A DNA stretch of 64,000 nucleotides from Flavobacteriales bacterium (GTDB lineage: Bacteria > Bacteroidota > Bacteroidia > Flavobacteriales_F > PHOS-HE28): the NCBI GenBank assembly GCA_016712535.1, contig JADJQW010000004.1:186001-250000 (forward strand), read 5' to 3'. A program made the position numbers and the translations under genes. This document shows, one piece after another, positions 18,693-27,481 of the stretch; position 1 is the first letter of the stretch; each line of letters begins with the position of its first letter. The notes under the pieces were generated by a model that worked only from the letters and a program-made list of their open reading frames with translations, had not been told where the DNA came from and searched no databases.

Positions 18693-19718
18693 CTATTCGA
18701 ACAAGCTCCCCGGCTTGGTGCTGGGCACGCGGCCCAAGTGGCGGTACGCGCGCTCGGTGGCCTGTCTGCCCCGCGGTGTGCGCTGCAGGTAGCCCTCCAT
18801 GATCAAGAAGGGCTCGTACACTTCCTCGATGGTGCCGGCCTCTTCGCCCACGGCCGTGGCCACCGTATTCAGGCCCACCGGGCCACCGCTGAACTTGTCG
18901 ATGATCGCGCCGAGGATGCGGTTGTCCATCTCATCGAGGCCGTGCGCATCCACGTTCAGTGCTTTGAGCGCGTGCTGCGCGATGGGCAGCTCGATGGTGC
19001 CGTCGCTCTGGATCTGCGCGAAATCGCGCACGCGGCGCAGCAAGGCATTGGCGATGCGCGGCGTGCCGCGGCTGCGCCTGGAGATTTCTTCGGCCGCATC
19101 ATCCACGATGGGAACATGGAGCAGGCCCGCGCTTCGTTTGATGATCCCTTTGAGCGTGGCGCTGTCGTAATAATCGAGGCGGCTATTGATGCCGAAGCGC
19201 GCCCGCAGCGGCGCGGTGAGCAGGCCGCTGCGCGTGGTGGCGCCCACGAGCGTGAAGGGGTTCAGCGCTATCTGCACCGTGCGCGCGTTCGGCCCTGCAT
19301 CGATCACCAGGTCGATGCGGTAGTCCTCCATGGCGCTGTACAGGTACTCCTCGATCACGGGCGTGAGCCGGTGGATCTCGTCGATGAAGAGCACATCGTG
19401 CGGCTCCAGGTTGGTGAGCAGCCCGGCGAGGTCGGCGGGCTTGTCGAGCACCGGTCCGCTGGTGATGCGGATGCCCACGCCCATCTCCTGTGCGATGATG
19501 TTGGCGAGCGTGGTCTTGCCCAAGCCGGGCGGACCATGCAGCAGCACATGGTCCAACGCTTCTCCGCGCTGCTTGGCCGCCTGCACGAAGACCTTCAGGT
19601 TGTCGGTCACGGCCTTCTGCCCGGCGAACTCCTCGAAGCGCCGCGGACGCAGCACTTGCTCCAGCTCCTTGTCGGAAGCGGAGCGCTGCTCACTGCGCAG
19701 GTCGAAGCCCTCGGCCAT
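18693..19718 (-). CDS. ruvB: Holliday junction branch migration helicase RuvB
   Basis: RuvB is the hexameric AAA+ motor that drives branch migration with RuvA during recombinational repair. In the 341-residue protein Walker A is GPPGLGKTT at residues 62-70, Walker B is LFIDEIHRL at about 110-118, sensor 1 is LVGATTR and sensor 2/Arg finger is RSRGTPRIANALLRR. The C-terminal winged-helix domain includes KFSGGPVGLNTVATAVGE and EPFLIMEGYLQRTPRGR. The ATG at 19718 matches family length. It lies 23 nt after an outer-membrane-type gene and has its own TACCTTCG box. Confidence 0.98.
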   Translation of the reverse strand: MAEGFDLRSEQRSASDKELEQVLRPRRFEEFAGQKAVTDNLKVFVQAAKQRGEALDHVLLHGPPGLGKTTLANIIAQEMGVGIRITSGPVLDKPADLAGLLTNLEPHDVLFIDEIHRLTPVIEEYLYSAMEDYRIDLVIDAGPNARTVQIALNPFTLVGATTRSGLLTAPLRARFGINSRLDYYDSATLKGIIKRSAGLLHVPIVDDAAEEISRRSRGTPRIANALLRRVRDFAQIQSDGTIELPIAQHALKALNVDAHGLDEMDNRILGAIIDKFSGGPVGLNTVATAVGEEAGTIEEVYEPFLIMEGYLQRTPRGRQATERAYRHLGRVPSTKPGSLFE

Positions 19719-19726
19719 GGTGGCGG

Positions 19727-19734
19727 CGAAGGTA
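19727..19734 (-). promoter_or_regulatory. Candidate -7 box for ruvB
   Basis: TACCTTCG on the minus strand begins 16 nt before the ruvB ATG. It is of the same TAnnTTCG class as other starts in the window. Confidence 0.4.
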
Positions 19735-19741
19735 GTCGCGC

Positions 19742-20371
19742 TTATTCCTGCGCGCCGCGCACATCGCGCCACATGTCTCCAAGGAACACGCGCAGGCCGA
19801 AGAGGTACACCGGTGCGGTGAGCTTTTCGCCCAGGTCATCGCCGGTCTGGATCACCAGGCGGAAGCCCCAGCCCGCGCCCAGCGCGAAGTAGCGGAGGAA
19901 GCGGTACTGCACGGTCATGGCCGGCTCGTACAGGATGAGCCCTGTGCGTCCGATGGTGCGGCGCCTCCCCTCGGCATCGCGGTAGCTCAGCGAGCCGGCG
20001 CCGAAGCCGAGCTGCACGGGTATGCGCGCTTCCCAATGGCCGCGCTGATAGAAGGCGTAGTCCACATAGGGAGCCGCATAACCCATGCGCAGGAACCCGC
20101 TTACCGTGCGGTTTCCCACTTGCGCATCGCGCGCCTCCGAGGGAAAGAGCAAGGAGTAGCCCAGGCCGTACTGAAATCGCTTGCCATGATCGATGCCGGC
20201 CTTCACCCCGACGAACCGCACGCTGCGGTTGCTGATGAAGCCGCCGCGCACATCGAGCCGTGCCACGAACCTGGGCGGTTCCTGCAGGAAATGGCCGATG
20301 CTGTCGAGCAGCTGCCCCTGCGCGCTGTGCGAAGCGATGAGCAGCAGGAGCAGCAGCGAGCGCGTGGTCAT
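19742..20371 (-). CDS. Predicted outer-membrane beta-barrel protein
   Basis: The 209-residue protein starts with a signal peptide (MTTRSLLLLLLIASHSAQGQ). The rest alternates short amphipathic strands ending in aromatic residues (VGVKAGIDHGKRFQYGLGYS, VDYAFYQRGHWEARIPVQLG, MTVQYRFLRYFALGAGWGFR), the pattern of a small outer-membrane beta barrel of eight to ten strands. No recognised family signature or ligand site is visible. The start at 20371 is preferred because the longer frame lacks a signal peptide at its N-terminus. It precedes ruvB by 23 nt and diverges from rsgA. Confidence 0.7.
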   Translation of the reverse strand: MTTRSLLLLLLIASHSAQGQLLDSIGHFLQEPPRFVARLDVRGGFISNRSVRFVGVKAGIDHGKRFQYGLGYSLLFPSEARDAQVGNRTVSGFLRMGYAAPYVDYAFYQRGHWEARIPVQLGFGAGSLSYRDAEGRRRTIGRTGLILYEPAMTVQYRFLRYFALGAGWGFRLVIQTGDDLGEKLTAPVYLFGLRVFLGDMWRDVRGAQE

Positions 20372-20438
20372 GGAGCGGCCCAAAGGTGGGCCAGCCTCGA
20401 AGCTACCGCCGCCCCTTGCCCCGGCCTTTCTTTGCACG

Positions 20439-21395
20439 ATGCCTTTTGGATTGGTCCTCCGCAGCACCGGCAGCCGCTACCTCGTCCGCGCGGACGACGG
20501 CAGTCGCCATGCGTGCGTGGCACGCGGTCAGCTGCGCATCAAAGGGTGGAACAGCACCAACCCGCTTGCTGTCGGCGACCGCATCACCTTTGAGCCTTCG
20601 CGCGAGGCCGAGCACCCCGGCACCATCACCGACCTGCACGACCGCCGCAACTACCTCGTGCGCCGCAGCGTGAACCTGAGCCACCACAAGCATGTGATCG
20701 CCGCCAACCTCGACCTGGCGCTGCTCATGGTCGCGATTGCCAGGCCGCGCACCAGCTTCGGCTTCATCGATCGGTTCCTCGTCACAGCGGAGACCTACCA
20801 GGTGCCCACGGTCATCGCATTCAACAAGGTTGACGACCTTCAGGCCGAAGAGGAGCTCGACCTGCTCGCAGAGTACCAAGAGGTTTACGAAGGCGCCGGC
20901 TACCGCACCATCATCACCTCGGCCATCGAGGGCACGGGCATCGATGAATTGAAGGAGCTGCTCGCCGGCAAGGTCACGCTCATCAGCGGTCACAGCGGCG
21001 TGGGCAAGAGCACCTTGATTAACGCCATCGACCCCGCGCTCGACCTCTTCACCCTCGAGGTGAGCGAGGCAAGCGGCAAGGGCGTGCATACCACCACTTT
21101 CGCGGAGATGCACGAGCTGCATCTCGGGGGTCATGCGGCCTCCTACGTCATCGATACACCGGGCATCAAGGGCTTCGGCCTCGTTGATCTGGAGGAGCAC
21201 CACATCGGGGACCAGTTCCCCGAGATGTTCAAGCGCAAGGGCGATTGCCGCTTCAACGACTGCAAGCACAAGGAGGAGCCGGGCTGCGCCGTGCGCAAAG
21301 CGGTCGAAGAAGGAACCATCGCGCCGAGCCGCTACCGCAGTTACCTTGACATGCTCGAAGGCGTGGATGACGAGAGCACGTACCGCTTGGATTGA
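20439..21395 (+). CDS. rsgA: Ribosome small subunit-dependent GTPase A
   Basis: RsgA is a circularly permuted GTPase that checks late 30S assembly. The 318-residue protein has an N-terminal OB fold (residues 1-70), then the permuted G motifs: FNKVDDL (G4), TSAIEGTGI (G5), GHSGVGKSTLINA (G1, about residues 184-196) and DTPGIKGFG (G3). The C-terminal zinc knuckle follows (CRFNDCKHKEEPGCAV, with Cys, Cys-x-His and Cys ligands). The ATG at 20439 is set by the OB-fold start. It heads a plus-strand run with the e(P4)-type gene 12 nt downstream. Confidence 0.97.
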   Translation: MPFGLVLRSTGSRYLVRADDGSRHACVARGQLRIKGWNSTNPLAVGDRITFEPSREAEHPGTITDLHDRRNYLVRRSVNLSHHKHVIAANLDLALLMVAIARPRTSFGFIDRFLVTAETYQVPTVIAFNKVDDLQAEEELDLLAEYQEVYEGAGYRTIITSAIEGTGIDELKELLAGKVTLISGHSGVGKSTLINAIDPALDLFTLEVSEASGKGVHTTTFAEMHELHLGGHAASYVIDTPGIKGFGLVDLEEHHIGDQFPEMFKRKGDCRFNDCKHKEEPGCAVRKAVEEGTIAPSRYRSYLDMLEGVDDESTYRLD

Positions 21396-21407
21396 ACAAC
21401 GATCGCC

Positions 21408-22262
21408 ATGAATGCGCACTTGAACCCGTGGCTCCTGCTTTCAGCAGCTGTTCCATTCACGGCGCTGATTTCCTGCTCCGGCCGGAAGCCGATAGGCGCA
21501 TCGACGAATCACGAGTCCTTGCTCGCACAGCAGGGAACCGATGCGGTGATCTGGCAGCATGCCTCCGCGGAGGCGCATTGGCTGTACGTGCAGGGCTATG
21601 ATCACGCGACTTGGAAATTGGAGTCGAGCCTCGCGGCCATCGACGCGGATAAGCAGATGGTGGACAGCATGGAATGGGACCGGCGCCCGTTGGCTGTCAT
21701 CGTTGATATCGATGAGACCGTGCTCGACAACAGTCCGTACCAGGTAAGCGCGATCAAGCATGACCGGACCTTCGATCAATCCGCATGGCGCGAGTGGACG
21801 GACAAGGCCTCCGCGAAGGCGAGCCCCGGAGCACTTGGCTTCTTGCAATACGCCAAGTCTGCCGGATGCGAGGTCTTCTACATCACCAACCGCGACATCC
21901 GCGAGAAGGCCAGCACGTTGAAGAACCTGCAGGACCTTGGCTTCCCGGATGCCGATGAGAAGCACTTGCTGCTCATGGAGGGAACGAGTGACAAGACTGA
22001 GCGCCGCGCACGCGTGAAGGCATCGCACCAGGTGCTGCTGCTCGTGGGCGATCAGCTGCGCGATTTCGATGAGCGCTTCAAGGACCGCAGCGTGAACAAC
22101 GGATTGGACCAGTTGAAGGACCTGCACGACAGCCTCTCGCAGTACTTCATCCTGCTGCCTAATCCCATGTACGGCACCTGGCGAGACGCCATCCAGGGCA
22201 AGGGCACCGACGCCGAGAAACATGCCCGGGTGAAAGCCTGGTTCGAGAAGAACGGCTACTGA
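21408..22262 (+). CDS. 5'-nucleotidase, lipoprotein e(P4) family acid phosphatase
   Basis: A 284-residue surface lipoprotein of the class C acid phosphatase (HAD) family, which dephosphorylates nucleotides such as NMN or AMP so that the nucleosides can be imported. The signal peptide ends at a lipobox (TALISC, Cys23). The HAD nucleophile motif is VDIDETVLDN with Asp100 and Asp102. The family's FLQYAKSAGCEVFYITNRD and LLLVGDQLRDF supply motifs II and III/IV. A nucleotide salvage role is from the family; the substrate here is unknown. It is 12 nt after rsgA and 1 nt before dtd. Confidence 0.92.
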   Translation: MNAHLNPWLLLSAAVPFTALISCSGRKPIGASTNHESLLAQQGTDAVIWQHASAEAHWLYVQGYDHATWKLESSLAAIDADKQMVDSMEWDRRPLAVIVDIDETVLDNSPYQVSAIKHDRTFDQSAWREWTDKASAKASPGALGFLQYAKSAGCEVFYITNRDIREKASTLKNLQDLGFPDADEKHLLLMEGTSDKTERRARVKASHQVLLLVGDQLRDFDERFKDRSVNNGLDQLKDLHDSLSQYFILLPNPMYGTWRDAIQGKGTDAEKHARVKAWFEKNGY

Positions 22263-22263
22263 T

Positions 22264-22716
22264 ATGCGCGCTGTGATCCAACGCGTGAGCAGCGCCAGCG
22301 TGCGCATCGACGGGCGCGAGCACGCTCGTATCGCCTCAGGATTGCTCGTGCTGCTCGGCATCGAGACCGGCGATTCGGAAGCCGACCTCGAATGGCTCTG
22401 CGGCAAGATCATCCGCATGCGCGTGTTCCCCGATACCCATGGCGTGATGAACCTCGACATCGCCCAGGCGCATGGCGAATTGCTCATGGTGAGCCAATTC
22501 ACCCTGCACGCCAGCACGGCCAAAGGCAATCGGCCCAGTTACATCCGAGCGGCGCGGCCGGAGGAGTCCATGCCGTTGTACCTGCGCGCGAAGCAGCGCT
22601 TCGCCGAGATGCTGGGCCGTCGCGTTCAGAGCGGGGAATTCGGCGCGATGATGGAAGTGGGCCTGGTGAACGATGGGCCGGTGACCATCATCATCGATAG
22701 CAAGTTGAAGGAATAG
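22264..22716 (+). CDS. dtd: D-aminoacyl-tRNA deacylase
   Basis: Dtd hydrolyses D-aminoacyl-tRNAs (and Gly-tRNA-Ala) to protect translation fidelity. The 150-residue length is standard. The N-terminus MRAVIQRVSSASVRIDGRE and both active-site motifs are present: SQFTLHA at about residue 77 and the cross-subunit Gly-cisPro element in NDGPVTIIID near the C-terminus. The KGNRPSY segment also fits. The start codon lies 1 nt after the upstream stop, so translation is probably coupled. The gene ends 3 nt from a convergent T9SS gene. Confidence 0.97.
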   Translation: MRAVIQRVSSASVRIDGREHARIASGLLVLLGIETGDSEADLEWLCGKIIRMRVFPDTHGVMNLDIAQAHGELLMVSQFTLHASTAKGNRPSYIRAARPEESMPLYLRAKQRFAEMLGRRVQSGEFGAMMEVGLVNDGPVTIIIDSKLKE

Positions 22717-22719
22717 CGC

Positions 22720-24990
22720 TCAGCGCTCAAGCGCCACGCGGATCGTGGTGGCGTGATCTCCGGCGATCCGGAGCTGGTACACGCCAGGGGGCGCACCGAG
22801 CGGGTCGACCGTGGCCCGATCGTGATCCCCGCGGACCATGGAAATGGGCACCTCGCGCCCCATGGCATCGAAGAGCTGCACGCGTTGGTCAGCACCCACC
22901 CCGTTTACCGTGAAAGGCCCAGTCGCCGGATTCGGCACTGCTCGGGCGCTAGGGACGAAGCGCACGGAGCGCACCTGGGAAAGGACCTCGCTGCCATCGA
23001 GGTCAAGCATGCGGAGTCGGTAGTACGCAATGCCCATGATCGGCGCCCGGTCCTCCGTCTTGTACACGCGCGGGCTGTTCGACATGCCAGCGGCGGGCAT
23101 GGTCGACAGCTCGCTCCAAGCTTCGCCGTCGCTTGTGCGCTCCACGATGAAGCGCGAGGAGTTCGATTCACTCGCTGTCACCCATTCGAGCGCCACGGCG
23201 GTGGCCTGCGCTTGCGCATCGAAGAGCAGCAATTCCACCGGAAGCGTGGTGCAGCTGACCACCGCGGTGCCGCCGAACTGCAAGGGCACTGCCGTGGTCA
23301 CCGAGCTCCAGTTGCTGAAGCAGATCAGCCATTGCGTCTGTGAAGCCACGTTCAGCGGCGGCTCGTAGTTCGTCGGGTCGCCACCAGCTGGGGGTGGAGC
23401 CGCAAGGCCGGTTCCGCCGTAGGACACACCATTCCAATTGCAGCGGACCGGAGGGACCAGATTCCCTGCCACCTGTGCGCATGTGCCCAAGCCGTATGGG
23501 TACATGATCCAATCGTAGAAGCCGGATTGCGTGCCCAAGCCACCGAATGTGAAGGTGAGCGAGCCGCCCGTGAGCACGTTGATCACCATCCAGGTACTGT
23601 TCAGTTCGCCGGCCCGTAGGCAGCCCCAATGGTCAGTGCCCCAAGGGCTGAGTGCGCCGTCCACCAGAAAGTCCGGGTTGCCTAGGGAGCCCAAGGCTGG
23701 AATCTCATTCGTGCTGCCAAAGCCATTCGGGTCAATCTGGAAATTGATGTTCGTGCAGATGTTCACCGCTTGGTTGCAATCGCTCGCCACGGCTGGGGGG
23801 GGGACATTGGAAGTGGTGATGCTGAAGGTGCCGGGGCAGGGACTCGGCGGCGAAGGCCAAGTGTCGAAGAGGATCCAGTACTGCACACCTGCGGTCAATG
23901 TGAGTGAGAGCGATTGACTGGCCCCGACTCCGCTCACCGATCCTTGGCAAAGGCCTCCAGCGGCCGGGCAGTTCCCGCTGAAGACCCAGATCGAGCTCCA
24001 CGACTGCCCGGTGTAATTGATCACATAGCTCCCGGTGGTCGTCGGCGTTACCGTGTAGAGCGCCTCATTGCCGCCTAAGTACAATGTGCTGCCCGTGCCG
24101 CAGAGGCTGGTGACGTTCGCTGCGGTGATCAGGTTCGAGGGATGGCAGATCACCGGTTGCCCTGTGACGGGAAGGCTCGGGATGTTCACTGCCGTGCAGG
24201 TGCCGGGCGGAGGAGCACCGGTGCACGAGGTGCAGGTGATGCTTGTGGTGCAGCAAATGGATGCAGTGCCACATGCCGCGCTGGTGTTGTAGTGGATATA
24301 ATAGGTGCCGGCAACCGTGGCAGTGAAAGTGAGCGATGAGGTGCCTTGGGACACCACCGGGCCGTTGTAGGAGCCCTGCCTGACAGTGATGTAGCCGCCG
24401 CACGAATTCGTGATGGTATATGTGGCCCCGGCCGCTATGCCCGTGATCGTGTTGTACTCGCTCTGGTAGGTGCAGGTGTTGATCGTGAGCGGCGTATTGT
24501 TGGTAGGCGCTGCTGCCGCACCGAAGGCAACCGTGTTCAGGCATCCTCCTCCGCCAGCCCCGCAGGAGGTGCAGGTGATGGTGGTGGTGCAACAGATCGA
24601 AGCTGTGCCGCAAGCCGCATTGGTGTTGAAATGCAAGTAGTAGGTCCCGGCCACAGGTGCGGTGAAGCTCACCGGCGAGTTGCCGTTGGCCACCAACGCC
24701 CCGTTATAGGTGCCACGACGGATCGTGATGTAGCCCCCGCACGAACTGGTCACCGTATAGGTCGCGCCCGCCACGATTCCGCTGACCGTATTGTACTCGG
24801 ACTGGAAGGTGCAGGTGCTGATAGTGAGCGCCGTGCTGTTCGTTGGAGCCGTTACTGTGCCGAAGGCGGTTAGGTTGGTGCACTGTGACCAGCCCGCAGA
24901 AGCGCCGAACAGGGCCCCAATCAGCATCATCGCCCGCATGCCGGGGAATATGCCTGGTGCAAGGAGCTGGCTATGGCGCTTGCTCATCAT
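22720..24990 (-). CDS. T9SS-exported protein with tandem Cys-rich repeats
   Basis: A 756-residue surface protein. A signal peptide (about residues 1-36, ending GASAGWSQ) precedes two tandem ~107-residue modules (37-143 and 150-256, period 113 residues), each with the blocks SEYNTxxGIxAGATYT, SCGGYIT and ACGTASICCTT. Two further non-repetitive beta domains follow, the second with CLRAGELNSTWMVINVLTGG, a pattern I know from large Bacteroidota adhesin-like proteins. A fibronectin-like region (ALEWVTASESNSSRFIVER) and a T9SS sorting domain (VPNPATGPFTVNGVG through PGVYQLRI) close the protein. An adhesin or matrix role is plausible, not shown. Its ATG overlaps the upstream stop (ATGA). Confidence 0.85.
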   Translation of the reverse strand: MMSKRHSQLLAPGIFPGMRAMMLIGALFGASAGWSQCTNLTAFGTVTAPTNSTALTISTCTFQSEYNTVSGIVAGATYTVTSSCGGYITIRRGTYNGALVANGNSPVSFTAPVAGTYYLHFNTNAACGTASICCTTTITCTSCGAGGGGCLNTVAFGAAAAPTNNTPLTINTCTYQSEYNTITGIAAGATYTITNSCGGYITVRQGSYNGPVVSQGTSSLTFTATVAGTYYIHYNTSAACGTASICCTTSITCTSCTGAPPPGTCTAVNIPSLPVTGQPVICHPSNLITAANVTSLCGTGSTLYLGGNEALYTVTPTTTGSYVINYTGQSWSSIWVFSGNCPAAGGLCQGSVSGVGASQSLSLTLTAGVQYWILFDTWPSPPSPCPGTFSITTSNVPPPAVASDCNQAVNICTNINFQIDPNGFGSTNEIPALGSLGNPDFLVDGALSPWGTDHWGCLRAGELNSTWMVINVLTGGSLTFTFGGLGTQSGFYDWIMYPYGLGTCAQVAGNLVPPVRCNWNGVSYGGTGLAAPPPAGGDPTNYEPPLNVASQTQWLICFSNWSSVTTAVPLQFGGTAVVSCTTLPVELLLFDAQAQATAVALEWVTASESNSSRFIVERTSDGEAWSELSTMPAAGMSNSPRVYKTEDRAPIMGIAYYRLRMLDLDGSEVLSQVRSVRFVPSARAVPNPATGPFTVNGVGADQRVQLFDAMGREVPISMVRGDHDRATVDPLGAPPGVYQLRIAGDHATTIRVALER
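24223..24882 (-). repeat. Two-copy tandem repeat, 339-bp period
   Basis: These positions encode the two tandem modules of the T9SS protein, residues 37-143 and 150-256. The copies share long conserved blocks at protein level and visibly similar DNA, so they could recombine to change copy number. Confidence 0.75.
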
Positions 24991-25388
24991 CGGTCAAGCG
25001 GCAATGGATCGCCGCATTCTTCTGCATTCACATGCCGGAACGGGGTATCACGCGCTGCGCCGCGGCTGTAGCAGCGGACCTGCAAACCCAATGGCGCGAG
25101 CAACGCGTTGATCTGATTCCGGGTGATTGAGGCGCTTTCCGTCACATGGAGCATCATGTTGCGCGTGCGGACATCGAAGCGCGCCATGAGCACCTCGGGT
25201 TGCTGCTGAATGAGCTGGCTTGCCGAGCGCGCGTGCTCGCCATCCTGCAATCCGTCAACCGCTGCTTGCACAAGGTCTTGCGCGACGGCGTGCTCGTTGA
25301 CCCCGAGCAGCAATAGCCCGACAGCAAGGACACGCAGCGCCTGATTCACGGCAAGCCACACACCTTTGTTGAAAAATCGGCCGATCAT
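24987..25388 (-). CDS. Small exported protein, HMA-like fold without CxxC
   Basis: The 133-residue protein has an N-terminal signal peptide (about residues 1-37, ending NEHAVAQ). The segment SASQLIQQQPEVLMARFDVR followed by MMLHVTESASITRNQINALLAPLGLQV reads like the beta-alpha-beta-beta-alpha-beta pattern of heavy-metal-associated (HMA) domains, but the metal-binding CxxC of loop 1 is absent. This is a fold guess from pattern only. The ATG at 25388 overlaps the divergent MazG start codon; an alternative ATG lies at 25424. It overlaps the downstream T9SS gene by 4 nt, so the two probably form an operon. Confidence 0.55.
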   Translation of the reverse strand: MIGRFFNKGVWLAVNQALRVLAVGLLLLGVNEHAVAQDLVQAAVDGLQDGEHARSASQLIQQQPEVLMARFDVRTRNMMLHVTESASITRNQINALLAPLGLQVRCYSRGAARDTPFRHVNAEECGDPLPLDR

Positions 25389-25752
25389 GGAAAGCGAAGC
25401 TAGGGTTTCTGATTTAAGGAGCAAGCCCCCTGTAAGACGCCTTGCGGATGAGGTGGATGCGTGGATCGCGGCCCACGGCGTGCGCTATTTCGACCCGCTC
25501 ACCAATATGGCCATGCTCACGGAGGAGGTGGGGGAGGTGGCCCGCATCATGGCCCGTCGCTTTGGGGAGCAAAGCGAGAAGGAGAGCGATAGGGCCAGGG
25601 ACCTTGGTGAGGAGCTGGCCGATGTGCTTTTCGTGGTGCTCTGCCTCGCGAACCAGACGGGCACCGATCTTCAGGCGGCATGGGAGCGCCGCATGGCCCA
25701 GAAGGCCGCGCGGGATGCGCATCGGCATACCGGCAATCCCAAGCTGCGCTGA
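25387..25752 (+). CDS. MazG-type nucleotide pyrophosphohydrolase
   Basis: A 121-residue all-alpha NTP pyrophosphohydrolase of the MazG superfamily, which cleaves (non-canonical) NTPs to NMPs and pyrophosphate. The metal-binding motif is MLTEEVGEVARIMARR (ExxE) plus LGEELADVLFVVLCLA (ExxD) at about residues 42-57 and 70-85. HGVRYFDPLTNMA is typical of the Bacteroidota members. The chosen ATG at 25387 overlaps the divergent gene's start codon; an in-frame ATG at 25366 would add seven residues. The protein is single-domain, about half the size of E. coli MazG. Confidence 0.9.
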   Translation: MESEARVSDLRSKPPVRRLADEVDAWIAAHGVRYFDPLTNMAMLTEEVGEVARIMARRFGEQSEKESDRARDLGEELADVLFVVLCLANQTGTDLQAAWERRMAQKAARDAHRHTGNPKLR

Positions 25753-25785
25753 CCCTTGGCACGGTGCTGGCCGAAGGCGGCGCCC

Positions 25786-25793
25786 TACTTTCA
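25786..25793 (+). promoter_or_regulatory. Candidate -7 box for the gene at 25817
   Basis: TACTTTCA lies 31 nt before the ATG. It is a weak member of the TAnnTTCG class. Confidence 0.3.
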
Positions 25794-25816
25794 CGCCCCA
25801 CGCAAAAGACCTGGTG

Positions 25817-27481
25817 ATGAATCGATCCTTGACCGGCCTGCTGATGGCCTTGCTGATGCTGCCTGCCGCAGCCCTTGCCCAGACCAAGCCCGAGGACAAA
25901 GTGAAGGTGCGCGTGCGCCTCGCCCCGGAGCAGAAATCCGATGCCGTGATGATGCCGCAATCGGTATTCCGCAGCAGCCCGACAGCGGTGATGGTGATGC
26001 GGAGCCCGGAGTTCGACGCGCGGAGCCATGTCAAGAAAGGTCCCCGAATCGATGTGTACGATTACGAGAAGCTCATCCACGAGCGCAGCATGGAGCCTGC
26101 CATGAAACGGATGGGCCAGGAGCAGCTCTTCCTTGACGACCTCGTGTGGTACAACGGCAAGCCGGTGATGATCGCTCGCAACCGCCGCGACGAGGACGTC
26201 TCCCTCTTTTACCAGTACCTCGATCCGCACCTCACCAAGCCGCCGCCTTCGTTCGACCCCATCTGCTCCTTTCCCGTGCAAGCCAAGGTGTTCAACACAA
26301 CCGTGGTGAAGCCCGGGACCCTGACCCGGGACCGCTTTCGCGCCTTCGCCGCGCATGACTCGAGCCACCTGGTGATCTGCGGGCCCCACATGGTGGATCC
26401 GGATGGCGGCGCGTTTCGGCTCCTTACTGCCGTTGACCGGCAGATGAATGCGGTTTGGCAGCATGTGCTCCGCATCGATGCCCGGGCCGAGCGCACGGAG
26501 CTTCTCGATGCCGCGATCGATTCGAAAGGCGTGGGTTATGCGCTCCTGCGCTTCCGCGCGAAGGGCCGACCGTATGGTGGCGGAGCATTCACCTATGAGA
26601 CCGTGCTCTATCGGTTCGATGCGGGTGACATCGCCCCGATGCCGGTTGGGCTGCCCGATGGCTCCCAGCCCACCGGCGGCATCCTGCGCGATTTCGGCAA
26701 GGGCATCGTTTGGGCGGGCATCTACGCCACCAATGGCGAAGGCAGCGGAAAGCTCGAAGGCAACTTCATCGCCACCATGGAGCCTGATAGCACCGGCAGC
26801 CTGCCTGCGCGCTGGCTGCCCTTCACCGGCGAGCCCCTCAGCGACGAGGAGATCTCCGAGCGCAACGAAGCGAGCGAGGTGGCGGAGGACGATGATGATG
26901 AGGAAGGGAAGAAGAAGAAGTCGGAGAAGCGCCTCGACTGGGTCACCGACGTGGTTGACCTGCTCGAGCGCGGCGATGGCGGCTGGTACATCGTGAATGA
27001 GGTGGGCTTCACGGTCTCACGCATCGATGGCGAGACGCGCCGGGCGCGCCGCACCTACTACCATGGCCCCGTGCTGGCCCGCAGCCTCGATAAGGATTGG
27101 AACCAGCAATGGAGCACGCTTTACCGGCGCTGGGCCATCACCGGAAGCGCGGTCACCGGAAAGCTGCTGGCCACGGTGTTCGATAAGCAGCTGTACCTTT
27201 TCCTGATTGACAGCGACGAGTTGGCCGAGCAGCGCAAGCTCAAGGAACGAATCAGCCCGAAGGATCCCGGCAAGCCCAATTCGGTCTATGCCTTCTTCGA
27301 CGACAAGGGAGGCTTCCGTACGAAAGTGGTGCTCCGGGGCGATGTCGCCCGCGACTTCATCGGCGGCTGGGACTTGGTGCGGAGCGGTAAGGACCAGTAC
27401 CTGGCCTTCGGCGCCGATGCCATGGGCGTTGCGCGCTACCTGCCAGTGCGCATCGATCTCTCGAAGGATGTGAAGAAGTGA
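25817..27481 (+). CDS. Exported protein of unknown function
   Basis: The 554-residue protein has a signal peptide (MNRSLTGLLMALLMLPAAALAQ). The mature part is mostly beta with repeated WxxxG and V-x-D segments, which suggests a beta-propeller-like or barrel-like fold (LLTAVDRQMNAVWQHVL, GVGYALLRFRAKG, GIVWAGIYATNGEG, ITGSAVTGKLLATVFD). A highly charged insert near residues 355-375 (acidic run followed by GKKKKSEKR) interrupts the pattern. There is no sorting domain and no lipobox, so it is probably periplasmic. I recognise no family. The gene ends with no gap against convergent kdtA. Confidence 0.7.
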   Translation: MNRSLTGLLMALLMLPAAALAQTKPEDKVKVRVRLAPEQKSDAVMMPQSVFRSSPTAVMVMRSPEFDARSHVKKGPRIDVYDYEKLIHERSMEPAMKRMGQEQLFLDDLVWYNGKPVMIARNRRDEDVSLFYQYLDPHLTKPPPSFDPICSFPVQAKVFNTTVVKPGTLTRDRFRAFAAHDSSHLVICGPHMVDPDGGAFRLLTAVDRQMNAVWQHVLRIDARAERTELLDAAIDSKGVGYALLRFRAKGRPYGGGAFTYETVLYRFDAGDIAPMPVGLPDGSQPTGGILRDFGKGIVWAGIYATNGEGSGKLEGNFIATMEPDSTGSLPARWLPFTGEPLSDEEISERNEASEVAEDDDDEEGKKKKSEKRLDWVTDVVDLLERGDGGWYIVNEVGFTVSRIDGETRRARRTYYHGPVLARSLDKDWNQQWSTLYRRWAITGSAVTGKLLATVFDKQLYLFLIDSDELAEQRKLKERISPKDPGKPNSVYAFFDDKGGFRTKVVLRGDVARDFIGGWDLVRSGKDQYLAFGADAMGVARYLPVRIDLSKDVKK

